From Phoronis australis (lineage: Eukaryota; Phoronida; Phoronidae): a DNA stretch of 62,000 bases. Position 1 is the first letter of the stretch. The number at the start of each line of letters is the position of its first letter. Below, piece after piece: positions 36,565 to 47,929 of this stretch. Both the position numbers and the translations under genes were made by a program. The DNA lies in the NCBI GenBank assembly GCA_002633005.1, contig NMRA01000089.1:669895-731894 (forward strand), given 5' to 3'. Under the pieces are notes generated by a model. It ran no database searches. It was not told where the DNA came from and saw nothing but the letters and a program-made list of their open reading frames with translations.

Positions 36565-38117
36565 AATTGTACAGGGTTTCTATTTTCTACTTTCAGAAAA
36601 TTTATACTCTTACCGGGTTAAAGTCTACAACTTTGTTGTTATTTGGCTAAATGCGGAGACTTGGTGATAAAGTCCTACATAATCTCAAGTATAAAAAGGT
36701 TCATGTGACCTGAGACCATTTGCGACACAGGCATGCTTTGACTTAGAAGGTCATCTGCACTGATTATATGGTTATGATTCATGGAGATCCTAGGTTAAGG
36801 GGTTCTTCATGGTTAAAATCTTCCAAACTACAGGTTTTCTGGTAATGAAGCAAGCTTGCCTACTTATTAACAATGAACACAGTTTTATTGTATGGCACTT
36901 CACGTTTCTTTCTAAAGGCTAGTAAGTATTTTTCTTACAGTATGCATTTTATTTGAGGTGTGAGGGTAAATACACAAACAACTGTTTCACATGAAAATTT
37001 GCATGACCTTCATGGAGTTCTGCGTGTAAAAAATGAAATGTCTGTATTCAATCTATTTACTATATTAAAATGTTTTTTTTTGCGATATCATGTTTCCACC
37101 AATCTTGTGACTGTCTTCTTTTCAAAAAAGTTGTTAGAGGATAATCTAATAATTGATTAATTAAATTAATCGACAGGTGTTGGGCAAGGCTTCTCTTCTC
37201 TGACCAAAAGAAGCCTATGGTTTACTGGTCTTTTGAAAATGTGCAGAGCATTTAGGTGTTAGTTTTCATAAAAGCCTGGTGATTGAATTTACTTTTACTC
37301 TAGTAGGCCAATTTTTCTGGGAGAACTTAGTCAGTTATGTACATGTTTGCAGTCTTTAAGTAATGTAGTAGTCCATGAGAACACCAGTCATCTAGCGTCA
37401 AGGTGGAGTCAGCCGATTTCCACCAAATTTGACACATGGGGTCTGTAAAGAGTAGTAAAATATTTCCCAAAAATATATTCTGCCAAAGCTATGGGCTGAA
37501 ACCCATTTTATGGCTTCATAGCCCTGTTTTCACGCTGTAAAAAGTGTCTATTTTTAACTATGTATTTTTTCTTTGAATGATAGTTATTGAACTATTATTC
37601 ACTTGGCATTGTTTATTGGTGCCAGTAGATTGTTACACAGATGTCTTGAAACAAGATACTGATTTACCACCCTCATTTAGTAGTTTTACTACACTACCCC
37701 CCCCCCACCCGTACGCTCTTTTGATGTTATGTTTAATCCACTGCTATGCCAAATCTGCCTAAATCTGGCCTAAATATTGGCAAAGCATGTTACTTTCATA
37801 GCATAAAATAAAAACATTGTCAGCCAGTCTATTAGTTATACATACTGACACCTCATATGTACTATAATGAGAAATTTTCGAACATCTGGGATGGCTGCGC
37901 CAGCGCGTATCATGTTCAGTGGCAGGACAAAGATTCATTCCAGATAAATTTAGATTTGTGATGTTTGCGCAGCAGTTGCGTGCAAACAAAGCTTGCAACA
38001 ACACACGTCTAGTTCCCTACACAGCTGTGCTGACATAATAATGCCACCACTGAACTAATCAGACCAGCCAGAGCATTTGCAGGTTCAGCCACTGAACTGA
38101 TTCCTACCTTTGAATTT
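36565..38117. other. Intergenic, no gene seen
   Basis: Only short frames without similarity are present. There is a short C-run at 37689-37696. No repeat with a partner elsewhere in the window was noticed. Confidence 0.4.
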
Positions 38118-38521
38118 TTACAATGCTACATCCATGACAATCTCAAAATGTAGATTGCCTCTTTCCAATACACCCTCCACTTCCTCCGTCACATCTCCTA
38201 CATCCAACTGTCCCAGTTTCCCACATTTGCCGAGAGTGGCCAATCTAAAAAAGTAACTTTGGACCTGTTGTGGTGTAAGCCATTGATCTTTGGCAAATCC
38301 TTTTTTCCCCGACTCGTTCCTGAAGTTACGAATTCTCTTTGACACATCTTGTTGATGTTCTTTTGGCCTGCCTCTTGCATTCTCACAAACTCATGCAGAA
38401 GGAATTTTTTCAATGGTTCAGGATACCTTCTTACTGGTTTTGAACTTTTCCTTACCCAACATTTACTAATAATCGGCAGGTCTTCAACTTCAGCAGAAGC
38501 CACTTCTTCATCATAAGCCAT
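38118..38521 (-). pseudogene. Fragment of a repeated uncharacterised invertebrate family
   Basis: Two overlapping minus-strand frames join by one frameshift near 38340. The first ends with a basic segment containing KCWVRKSSKPVRRYPEPLKK and the second carries DQWLTPQQVQSYFFRLATL. The pattern W-L-T-x-Q-Q-I/V-x-S-F/Y-F-x-R-L is one I associate with multi-copy uncharacterised proteins in invertebrate genomes, where it often accompanies zinc-finger or transposon-derived genes. Its function is unknown to me. The frameshift suggests a decayed copy. Confidence 0.4.
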
Positions 38522-39285
38522 TTCTGATTCCTAAAATTGTGCAGTCCTGTTGCAGTCCTACACGCATAACAAAACACTTGGTATGGCATTCATTTTTATC
38601 AGCTATCCCCCTCTGCATTCGTGTTGTCATTTTGTAACAATCTGAATACACTGCATACACTCCGTGACATTTGAATTAAGGTATGACTAAGGAATAAGGC
38701 CTGGGTTATAAGCAATCACTGTGCGTCTATGTGTGTATGTATGCAAGTATAAAGGAATGACGTGCTCCTAAAGATATTCCTCAGGATCAGACCCTGGAGT
38801 TTGGTGATTGATTCTTTCTGAGCCCACTGGAAGCATGCTGACTAACCTTGATTTTACGCCTTTGGTCAATTCATTTTTCAGACATGTGTCACGTTTCCCC
38901 TTTCAGTGAACGCACACAATGTGTTTGGCAACACCAGTATATGCCGAGGCTTATCGATGATTCGGGCAGATAACTGAATCTAGCTCCTGCTGCACTCCAG
39001 CCTCTAAGGCAGACAAACCTCGTCTTGAGAAAATAAATTCCACCTCCTTCACATCACCTCCCCTCACTTTTATGGTTCTCAAATGTTTCTCTATGTGCAT
39101 TTCTCTTTAGTTTCCAAAGATGTGTCTTTGGGCAATTTGAAAAAATGCCGCAGTTTATGTGACCGGCATGGCCAGATAAATTCGCAAACCTGCGTTTGAG
39201 ATCAGCTATCATTCAACTAATGCATTGTTGCTTTAGTTTGGTATTCAGTGAGTTGGATGAACAAATCTAGTTGAATTTTATGTTT

Positions 39286-40217
39286 TTACGGGAACTCCTT
39301 ATCATCATCTACCCCCTCATTGGGGGTATTAGAGTTGTTATTGGTGCGCCGGGATTTGGCAAAAGCAGGTCTGTCACTCTCGGGAAGGAATCTGCAATCG
39401 AGTAATGAGTGTGGTGTATGGGTGACCAGCTGTCTTACAAAGCACGTATAAGAGACAAATTTTCTACGAGGTTCGTCATGGAAACTACAATTGCCGACAT
39501 GCATGGCACAGGAGTTTTTGATGGAATGCAATTCATACAGAAGAGAGGAGAGCGCTTGGGAAATTTTCGGTTTCAACGAGGCTAGGGTTTTATTATCCGA
39601 ATCATAGTACTGCTCCACTAACTGGGGTAGGCCCGGATGGATCAACTGCAGCCATAAACAGAATATCATGTTCTTCATTGTTGGGCAAATGTCTTCGTCT
39701 TGGGTCACAATTTCTCTGTAATGGGATAGGCCACAACCTACTGTAAGGAGACTGTCCACAACGAAGGCGGACAAGCGTTGATAAAGATCTTCAGGTCTTT
39801 CGTCCGGTTGGAGCACAATCATTGACTTGTCAAGGAAGTGGGAAGTTGTGGCCGAGCAGCCAAAGTGCTGGCATATTTTTTGCCAAATGTTGACAGTTGT
39901 GTAGACTAGCAGACAATAGAATTTCTACTGATAACAGGCAGTAGTTTGCATTATGTCTCAACATGAGCTCGAGATGGGCGTTCTTTTGGATTGCTGTGAG
40001 GTGAGACGCTGCTGGGGTTGGGTCCGCATCATCAGCTAGGCCTCTAAGTGGCGAGGTTGAAGTTTTCTTGGGCCACTTGGAAGTTTTCGTCGATGAAGCA
40101 TGCAAAGTTTTTGTCTAAGCTGAACACATACGTCAAATTTTGCTGCCAGTTCTCAAAACTTGTGGTAGTCTCAAATTTTGTCAGAGACCACTGCTTTGGG
40201 GCACGGGACAGAGCCAT
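39286..40217 (-). pseudogene. Gag-like polyprotein of an LTR retrotransposon
   Basis: Three minus-strand frames follow one another: 40217-40044 (starting [18 protein letters not shown]), 40105-39830 (with [16 protein letters not shown]) and 39822-39286 (with RPEDLYQRLSAFV and LWLQLIHPGLPQLV). Together they match, in order, a gag-type domain common in invertebrate LTR retrotransposons, and they end in a segment (LLDCRFLPESDRPAF) normally paired with a cysteine cluster. At least two frameshifts separate the parts. No protease, reverse transcriptase or LTR was recognised beside it, so it is a decayed partial element. The Gypsy group is the likeliest source. Confidence 0.6.
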
Positions 40218-40490
40218 AATATATTGTATGTACACAAGAATGTCACGAGTCTGGTGTTGGAGCAAAACAAAATAGGCTTGGGGGGGCTTTACTCTTTTAT
40301 TGTCAGAATAAGTAGCGGTAGTAGTAGTAGGCGTTGTTGTAGGTAAACTGAAATATAACGAAAAACTATGTTCAAGTTTACACGTTGCATAATGCTCTAC
40401 CATGTAACAATTTCTCCGGACAACATCCAAGAAAATGACGACGGGCAAAAGGCATACATTAATAGCAAGCGTTGGAAATGTTAAATACAC

Positions 40491-41948
40491 ACATGGAAAA
40501 CTAATATGCTAATGAATGCAAATATACTGGTTTATATCAAGAAACATGAGCACTTACGCCGATATCGCCCCAAGTCCAACCAAATTCGTAGTAAATAACT
40601 ATGTAGAGTACACATTTCTCCACCATAAACGTTTGTGGAATGGCATTCGAAAAAGGGCGGCACGAGAATAAATAGTTAGGGAAAGCAACATCTGGCGCAA
40701 GAACTTCACAGTAGCAAGTCTATTTACATGGCGGGAAACGCACGTATTCGTACGCGTAGATCGGAATAACATAATATAACATGGCAGTCTGCAGTAACAT
40801 CTGGAACGAACGAGTTTGGAGTAAACGTCAAGCGGGTAATGTTGGCAAGTTGCTTCCTGTAAACGAGAATCCTGTGGGTTGAAGTAAAATGTCAGAAATA
40901 TATGAGTTTCAAACTTGTTGAGTTTTGGGTGTCAGTGTGTCTACACGGACCATATTTGTTTGAGTCTGTCGGCATGAGAACAACCACTGCCAGCACACCA
41001 ATAAGGAAAACAAAGAGTCCAAAGTGAAGATATATTCAAAACACGTAACAATAGAATACAGCGAGGGACTGGAAGGAAGTCTAAAGTAAAAGAAACCATT
41101 ACTCGAATACTAGATTCCAAACATGCTGGCGATACAAACAACCACGAACCATTACTGGTTTAATACTACAAATACACAAATGCTGGGATTGAAAAAAAGT
41201 GAAATTCAGACATCTTTTTCCAAGAGTGCATGAACGGCTGACAATGTTTTTTTTTTGTATTTCTTTCAAGGGCATTGAGTCTTCTACATGTCCGTGCTAT
41301 TATTTTCAGTTTTCCTTTGCGGGCAGCTTAGATACAAGGGTATAACGTACTTCTGTTTTTTTCACAAGCATGAAATATACCTCCGCTGAAACAGTTCCAA
41401 GTGTTACCATGGTAACTGGTATTTTAGTGCGTTTTTTCTTTCATAGGTCATGAATCTATCATGATATCAAAATTATTCAGAAAAGATTCAGCTTAAAGCA
41501 GAAACTGCAGTAGAAAATTACTCATTCTGTGTCAAGAAAGTGCCTCATTTTGCCCCCCAGAACACTACCCTGTCTCCAAAACCACCTAACTCTCACTTCA
41601 CCCAATTTCTCTCATCCTAGTGTGGTTCATTATACTAAACATGGTTCTGAATGGCAGACCCCTCACCTTGCCGCTTGTTGTCTGTACTGTGGTTGGTAGA
41701 TCCATGGACTGATACTTAAAAAGCAAGGATGTATTGTTATGACACTAGTAGTATTTGGAAGGCTTTATTTTGTACCTGTGCACATGGTAAATAGGTTAGA
41801 AAGGGAAAGTAGACTGCTGCATTGTAATGTTAATTACTCTAACTGGTATTCAGATGACAACCAAAACTACGACCTTTCGGAAAATTGTCATGGATACAAA
41901 GTTTGTCGAGTTAGAGAAATGACTTGTCGTTTGTTTTCAACCTGGGCC
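40491..41948. other. No gene recognised
   Basis: AT-rich sequence with short frames only. If the neighbouring gag remnant once had a 5' LTR it should lie here, but I found no terminal repeat pair. Confidence 0.4.
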
Positions 41949-42250
41949 GAGTTGCATAAAACTTTAAACCTGATAAAGGGTTGGGTTGCATAAAACTTCA
42001 AAATTATCTGCTGGATAAGTTTGATTCTTGCATGACATCAGGTGCATTGTTCAACAATAACAACGTGACGCGTGATAATGCGCCGTCATTGTTGCTATAC
42101 GGCGTACAACTTTTATGCAACTGGGACCATCTGGACCATAATTTTGATTGTTGCTGAATGTCAAATGCTTTGTTCAATAATAGCAACGTGATGTGCGATA
42201 ATGCCACGTCATTGTTGCTATCCAGCACAGAATTTTGATGCAGCAGGACT
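41949..42250. repeat. Palindromic MITE-like element plus a related unit
   Basis: Bases 41949-42127 repeat the element at 27107-27276: GTTGCATAAAACTT at the left, CAACTTTTATGCAACTGG at the right, and paired AACAATAACAACGTGACG and CATTGTTGCTATACGGC inside. A second, shorter inverted unit with the same core follows at about 42140-42250. The two modules look like successive or nested insertions. Confidence 0.6.
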
Positions 42251-43616
42251 CTCATGAGTTTTAAGTAGACTTTTTTAGTGGAAACTATTTGAAATGGCAT
42301 CCATGTGACCATTGATGGTTTTAGTATTTCCTGTCCAGGGACATCGCAATTGACTCTTGNTGAAGAAGAGTGAGAAACAGTACAAGATCAGTAAAGGTGA
42401 CTCCAAGCACATTTAATGCGTGTTTCAGGCTGTACCGGTTCCGTGTAATTCAAACTTCTCTCATTCAGTCCAAAGTCACGATTGTATAAATAATGAAACA
42501 ACTTCATGCAACACGTATATTTTACATTTTCAATAAAATCTGGCTTAAATGTAAGCAAATTAGTGTTTGTTGGCAGCCGTCTTTCTCGAAACACAATTGA
42601 CATTCTCCCTCTGTCAGTCATTGGTTGGATTGCAGCGTCGCCTCTGGCTGAAAAGTCTGATTTTGGAGGGACAGGTTCTGTTACAATTGTCACAGGTGTA
42701 TACTTGGTCCAGATCAGTAAGAGCAGAGCCTGACTCGGACCTCTGTCACCTGTTTTCTCGAAGTAGTGCCTGTTTCTTTTCTTTGCTCACTGATTTTGAT
42801 GCACGACTTAACAATCGACCTCCACCTGCTGCGATTGTCTTAAATGTGAGCAAATCAGTGCGAGATGTAGCCATTAACATGCTTCTTTCTGGCTCAGTTC
42901 TATGCACACAGATCCCTACTGTATGTTCTACTCTCATTAGATTTAAGCACATAATTCTATAAAATGTGTTTTCATAATTGTATGCCCCTGACCTTGACAC
43001 GTGTCTTTTTGTCTCCTGTGAACAGGTTAAAATGACAACATGCTGGACTATTTTCAAATTTCCCCGTGATTCCCAGTTGCTGTCGTTTCTAAAGAAAACT
43101 AGTCTTTGTCATGTTCTTCAACATCAAAATTCACACAGTTCCAGTGATACCAGATGAAACAAACACTTCATTGCACACTATTTTCGCCATTATATGATAC
43201 GTCTTTGGCGTGTTGGCACTCCTTTGAGCTATCACTGTAAAAGTAGACTGGCAGTGGGACGGGTTTTTTTCAGCTGTAATATGGATATCGTTGGCAACTC
43301 TTTGGAGATCACATGGTAAAAAAATCTTGTATGAATGCTGAGTGAAAGTAGCTGAATGTATGCCTTTCTTTGCTTATAATCTGGTCAGAGTTTGTCTCTT
43401 TATTTTGTATTTTACTGCAGCAAATTCAGTAGGAAATCTATTGAATGCTAATGACGATTGCAGGCAATAATTCTAGCCCACTGATCCTACTCCCCAATCC
43501 CTTGATATGAAGTTAATAGCACTTAATACATTACAGAAATTCAAACCTTTTACCGTCAAGTGACACTTTAAGTCGACTAACACTGAGCTCTAGCTTGCAC
43601 ACCACTGGGAGTTTAA
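42251..43616. other. No gene recognised; one gap base
   Basis: Base 42360 is a single N marking an assembly join; unlike the other gaps, no duplicate sequence flanks it. The minus frames at 42388-42693 and 42746-43057 lie downstream of the decayed transposase at 43617-44999 and could be its remains, but no catalytic motif could be read in them. Confidence 0.35.
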
Positions 43617-44999
43617 ACAAACATTTCTACACAACCATTTATTGCAGTTAGGTAGCGATACAGTTCTTTTACGTGAAGGGGCAACACAACAAAAATGTGA
43701 TCATGGTCAGACCACTGAATCATAAAATCAAGTTTTACAAATACGGTGTCAGTCCATTTCTAAAAATTGTCAATAAGTGTAGATGGAGCCATTCCTACTT
43801 GGTAAGCTAAATCTTCAAAGTTCGGGTCTTGATTTAACATCACAAGAATGAAGAAAACTGGTCAATCGAGGGGACTATGGGAGCTGTCTGTATAGGGAGT
43901 GATTGTACAAGAGAAGCGAATACGGTGATGAACACCTTTCACTTCAGTTCAGTGTAGAAGTGACATCGTACATTATCCTTGCGAACTGCGTTGGCACTCA
44001 GCCGAGTGGAACTGGGCTGTGCACGATGCAGGTCACCCTGGTGAAGGGCATTGACTCTCTCACTTCTCAGGACTACCATCTGCATATTCACTGAGGATGC
44101 AGGCAAGATGTCAGTTTCCTCCAGATTTCTCCTCAGGTTCCTTGTCAGGTTTCTGTAGTTCTAAGATTAGTGGTCTGTTGGTTTCACATCTTCTTCACCT
44201 GGCGATTCTTTGGGTAGCTTGTTAGGTGACAATTCTGTGAGAGCAACAGAAGCTTGTCTTCTCTCAGCATTCTCATACCTGGATATAACAAACTTCATCA
44301 AATATTGTAAAACAACAAAGGGAATATGAGACTTTCACAAAGCAATGCTGACTGGTCACATGAAACCCTAGACTACTATTGACAATCAATTATTGCAGTT
44401 ACGCAGATATACAACTCTTTAATGTGAAGGGGCAGCACAGTGAAAATATGATCATAGTCTGACCACTGAATCATAAACTCCAGTTTGACAAAGATAATGT
44501 CAATCCAGTTCCAAAAATGACCAATAAAAGTAGATGGAGCTATTCCTTGTTGGTAGGCTAAATACTAAGTTTGGTTGTGTTTTAACTTCACAAGAGTGAA
44601 GAAAACTGGTCAATCAAGGGGATTATAGGAACTGTCTGTATAAGGGGTTTGTACAAGAGAAGTGAATACAATGATTAACACTTTCCAATGGAACCATTTC
44701 CTGTTCTTAAAATTAAGTTCCAATGCAATAGTCTCAATAACATTGCTGTCGAGGTACGGTCGAGGAAGGACAGGAAGGAAGTAAATAAAACATACATATC
44801 TCTGTATCACCAGCATATCATTGAGTATCAGTTCCCCGAAAGATGATAGTTTGCTTGTAGACGACCAGTTCTTAGATAGCACGTACAAAGTAGCACAGTG
44901 AATGCCCAGTAGGTCATGTTTACCAGGCGAGAGGATGTGTGAGAAACTGAGAAACGTTGTTGGAACCAGTTTAGTGAGCGTCTCCATATTGGATTTCAC
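43617..44999 (-). pseudogene. Decayed DDE_Tnp_4 (THAP/Harbinger-type) transposase
   Basis: Minus-strand translation gives landmarks of the HTH plus DDE_Tnp_4 transposases common in invertebrates. They are METLTKLVP then KLSSFGELIL in the frame ending 44610; then DLAYQVGMAPSTLI, TDTVFVKLDFMIQWSD and a VLPLHVKELY segment near 43812-43620. The helix-turn-helix-to-palm block is present twice, at about 44378-44566 and 43620-43812, as diverged direct copies within a duplication of about 330 bp. Several stops and frameshifts make it dead. The catalytic aspartate region after NGCVEMFV is not recognisable. Parts of 45070-45357 on the same strand may belong to its linker. Confidence 0.5.
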
Positions 45000-45829
45000 A
45001 GACGGGCTTTCTATGTGATGAGAAAGTTAGTTTTTAGCTTAAAATACACAGATCTAGTTATAAGATCTATTGAGTGTATTATTCACCTCTGCTGTCGTAA
45101 TTGATTGCCTATCTCGAGTTGAGACAGCCGTAGAAGTGGACTTTTATAGCCAGAACAGGAACTCAACCCTTGATCATGTCAGTGGTCATGTTCCTGGTCT
45201 CATTCTCTGCACTAGCATCACTATTGGTATCACTTCTGGAACTTTAGCTGATCTGACATTAATATCGGCTAAGTTGCATTTTGAAGTTGATGTATTTTCA
45301 CTCACAACATCCGTAGTATTCGATGTAGTAATTGGGGTATTGGCAACTCCCAACTAGACCTCAAGAATGGAGAATCTTTATTTAACGTCGTTCAAAAGAA
45401 ACAGGTTAACATTAGCCAATTGGTCTATTTTTACGACATTAAATTTAACCTCCGTTGATATTTCAGATTCATTACTGGCTCTGCTCTGCCCACACTTCCT
45501 ATGTAAACCAAGATATTTATTGACTTTTGTGAACTTTTCCACACTCTTAAGGCATTGTACAGTGTGAAAAACTGATCAACATTCACAAAAAGAACACCCA
45601 GAAGGAAGTTCGAAATCGAAACTGGTTTGGAAATCGCTAGGCAACAGCAGATGACATAGGTTGTAACATTATGTAATTATGTTGGCCAATCAGAAGCGAG
45701 AATGTTATAGTTATTTTTGATGGCCAATCACATGCTTTGAATGTTGTTGCTTTCATTGTAAAATATCGCTAAGAGTAAACGAGGAATCCTAATTTGGGTT
45801 ATGTCATTGAATAGAAGAGTTCATGACAT
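45000..45829. other. No clear gene; possible transposase linker
   Basis: The minus strand of 45070-45357 translates to a Ser/Thr/Val-rich low-complexity stretch, interrupted by stops, that could be the linker upstream of the DDE_Tnp_4 remnant. Nothing else is recognised. Confidence 0.3.
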
Positions 45830-46990
45830 TTACAATGAGGTATAACATGCAAAGTAACTCCAATCAGCTCAGACACCAAAGTCAGCGTGGTGATAGAGAA
45901 GGTTTGTGAAGTTGAGCTTATTTTTAAATTGCGAGCCACCATCATCTGACCAATAATGGATCGTTTTCAGAGGTCATGGTAACTGCTGCATTATGTCATC
46001 AATCAGCTGAGCATTGAACACGTGCACAATAACTTTGTCTTGATTCAGACTGTCTGATATGAAGGTGTATTATGTATGCTCAAGATCACTACTAGGGTCA
46101 CGTCAAAAGTAAACTATTGCGGTAAATAGGGTATTAACCTGATCTGCATTCCAGTATGTAGATGTTATTTCTCCTTGATGACAAATGGCAAAGTTCACTG
46201 CAACATCCTCATACACCATGACATCACCAGGCTGCAGTATTTCTTTCAAGTGGCGAATTTCTCTGTGTTGCTGTTTCGCATCATAGCTGTGACGAGCAAG
46301 TGGGTGGACCTGATCTAGAAAGACATCCTTTGCATCACCAACAGTGGATTTCATCAAGACTTTGTCAACTTTACCACCAGTGGTCGACCACTGGTAGTAA
46401 CACAACTGCTCCCGTAGGACAAGGTCAACAAAGTAATACTCCAACATCTCTATTCCACAAAATTCACACTATTAAGATATACGCACCTTGTACATGATCT
46501 GCCTGCTGGGGAAGTCTAGTATTTTCGGTCAGTTCTCTTGCCAGTAGTTCCACATTTCCGTGGCACTTAATATACAATCTTGTTGATCTCTTTCACCTAA
46601 CAGAGACAAATTTTCTGGTAGAAGGTTGGCAGACTTTGTCTGATTTTCATGTACGGATATTCCAGGCATAGAAGGTAATGAACTTCTGCAAGATTTAACA
46701 TTAAGTTGCGTTTCTGAACGAGTTGTTGTTCACCTTCCACTCTCATTCTTTTGATAAAATCTCTCGTGGATGGTGAGTTGCGTGAGATAACATCTTGGTA
46801 AAACGCTGTGACAAGTTTAACTTCTTGGCTGAAGAATGTCTCGCTCTATGTTTCATGTTCAGGAAGAACCAGCTTTCTGATGCTTACTTCTTGGATGTTG
46901 TCAAGAAGCCAACTTAAGGCATGGCCAGTAGCCTTAGATTTTCTACTTGGCGATGTTGTAAAGCTTCTTCAGTTTCGTTCCACAGCCTTT
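45830..46990 (-). pseudogene. Fragment of widespread, possibly transposase-like family
   Basis: In several minus-strand frames the order is: a basic segment (SPSRKSKATGHALSWLL), AFYQDVISRNSPSTRDF, NLMLNLAEVHYLLCLEYP, a long open block at 46447-46103 with LKEILQPGDVMVYEDVAVNF and TSTYWNADQVNTLFTA, then SDSLNQDKVIVHVF and HYWSDDGGSQFKNKLNF near 45860. I recall multi-copy uncharacterised cnidarian and deuterostome proteins with the same order (FY-DDISRQAPGRKD; VDFSEN; HWSHQQ-TLFTA; YFSDGA-SQYKN). Aspartates in the MVYEDVAVNF and WSDDGG blocks are spaced like D residues of an RNase H fold; that is inference. Stops and at least two frameshifts suggest a pseudogene, though introns could explain some breaks. 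Confidence 0.5.
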
Positions 46991-47929
46991 TTTAACTGTT
47001 AAGGTTAGAGAATGGACCTTAAAAAGATGAGATTTGTAAGTTATGTTTCAAGAATAAATTGTGACCAGCTGTTACCCGTGCTTTCACAATGGTAACAGAT
47101 ATTGTATGAGAAATGCCAGCGGGGAAACAAGAGAATGGAATATTTCTTGAAGTGATCGTTTATTTTAAGACTTCGTCTTCCGCAGCGGCTCACAATTGCC
47201 ATCGCGTCCTGGTAACTTTGTTACATGGCTCGAGGAGATCCTTGAAACGATGATGGAAGGATCATAATTTTTCCAGGTTGCAAGTCCCGTTATTCAGCAG
47301 CTGAGTCAATGTGATCCATCAGTCCACTGTATTTCTCTGCATTCAGTTGGCCTTGGTTTTTGCGAATGTCGTCTAGGCAAATGGTTTCAAATCATACATA
47401 GGAATCTACAATAAACTGTTGGAACAGCGTGCCACCTCAAAACAAAGGACTGATGTTTTGGTGAATGGATAATCTGTAAGCATAGTACTGGAGGCAAGTG
47501 ACGTTTCCTGGTCTTGAGCAGTTTTGTGAACTGTGACGCAAGTGCATATCCCAATGCATTTCACTGTGTAGGAAGAATACCGTATATACCATAGGGTCAG
47601 TGTTGCACGACAGATAATGAATCTTGTGTGGCGAGTCATGTCAGAATCTGGTAGGGACCTACTAATCGATTAATTGGAAGCTGTAGTTCAACTAATTGCA
47701 GCGCCCCCTATGTTACTTTTTCACTTACTCTTATAAATACTGGATATAGGAGGCGCTGAACCATGTTAATGTAAAGAAAGATGAAATGGTGACTTCATTC
47801 ACAGGTAAATGATATTTAAGATGCCAGTGTTAAGTTTTCAGCAAATTCATATATTTCAAGCTACCTCTACGCCACATACAGATAAGGACGTCAGATAGAG
47901 GTTCTCAACTTTAGAGACACGAGAAACGC
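46991..47929. other. No gene recognised
   Basis: Short frames only. Near 47680-47715 there is a stray relative of the array that starts at 47930 (GTTCAACTAATTGCAGCGCC). Confidence 0.4.

Noticed and set aside
42360-42360. Another haplotype-overlap join at this N
   Set aside because: Unlike the other gaps, no repeated sequence was found on its two sides.
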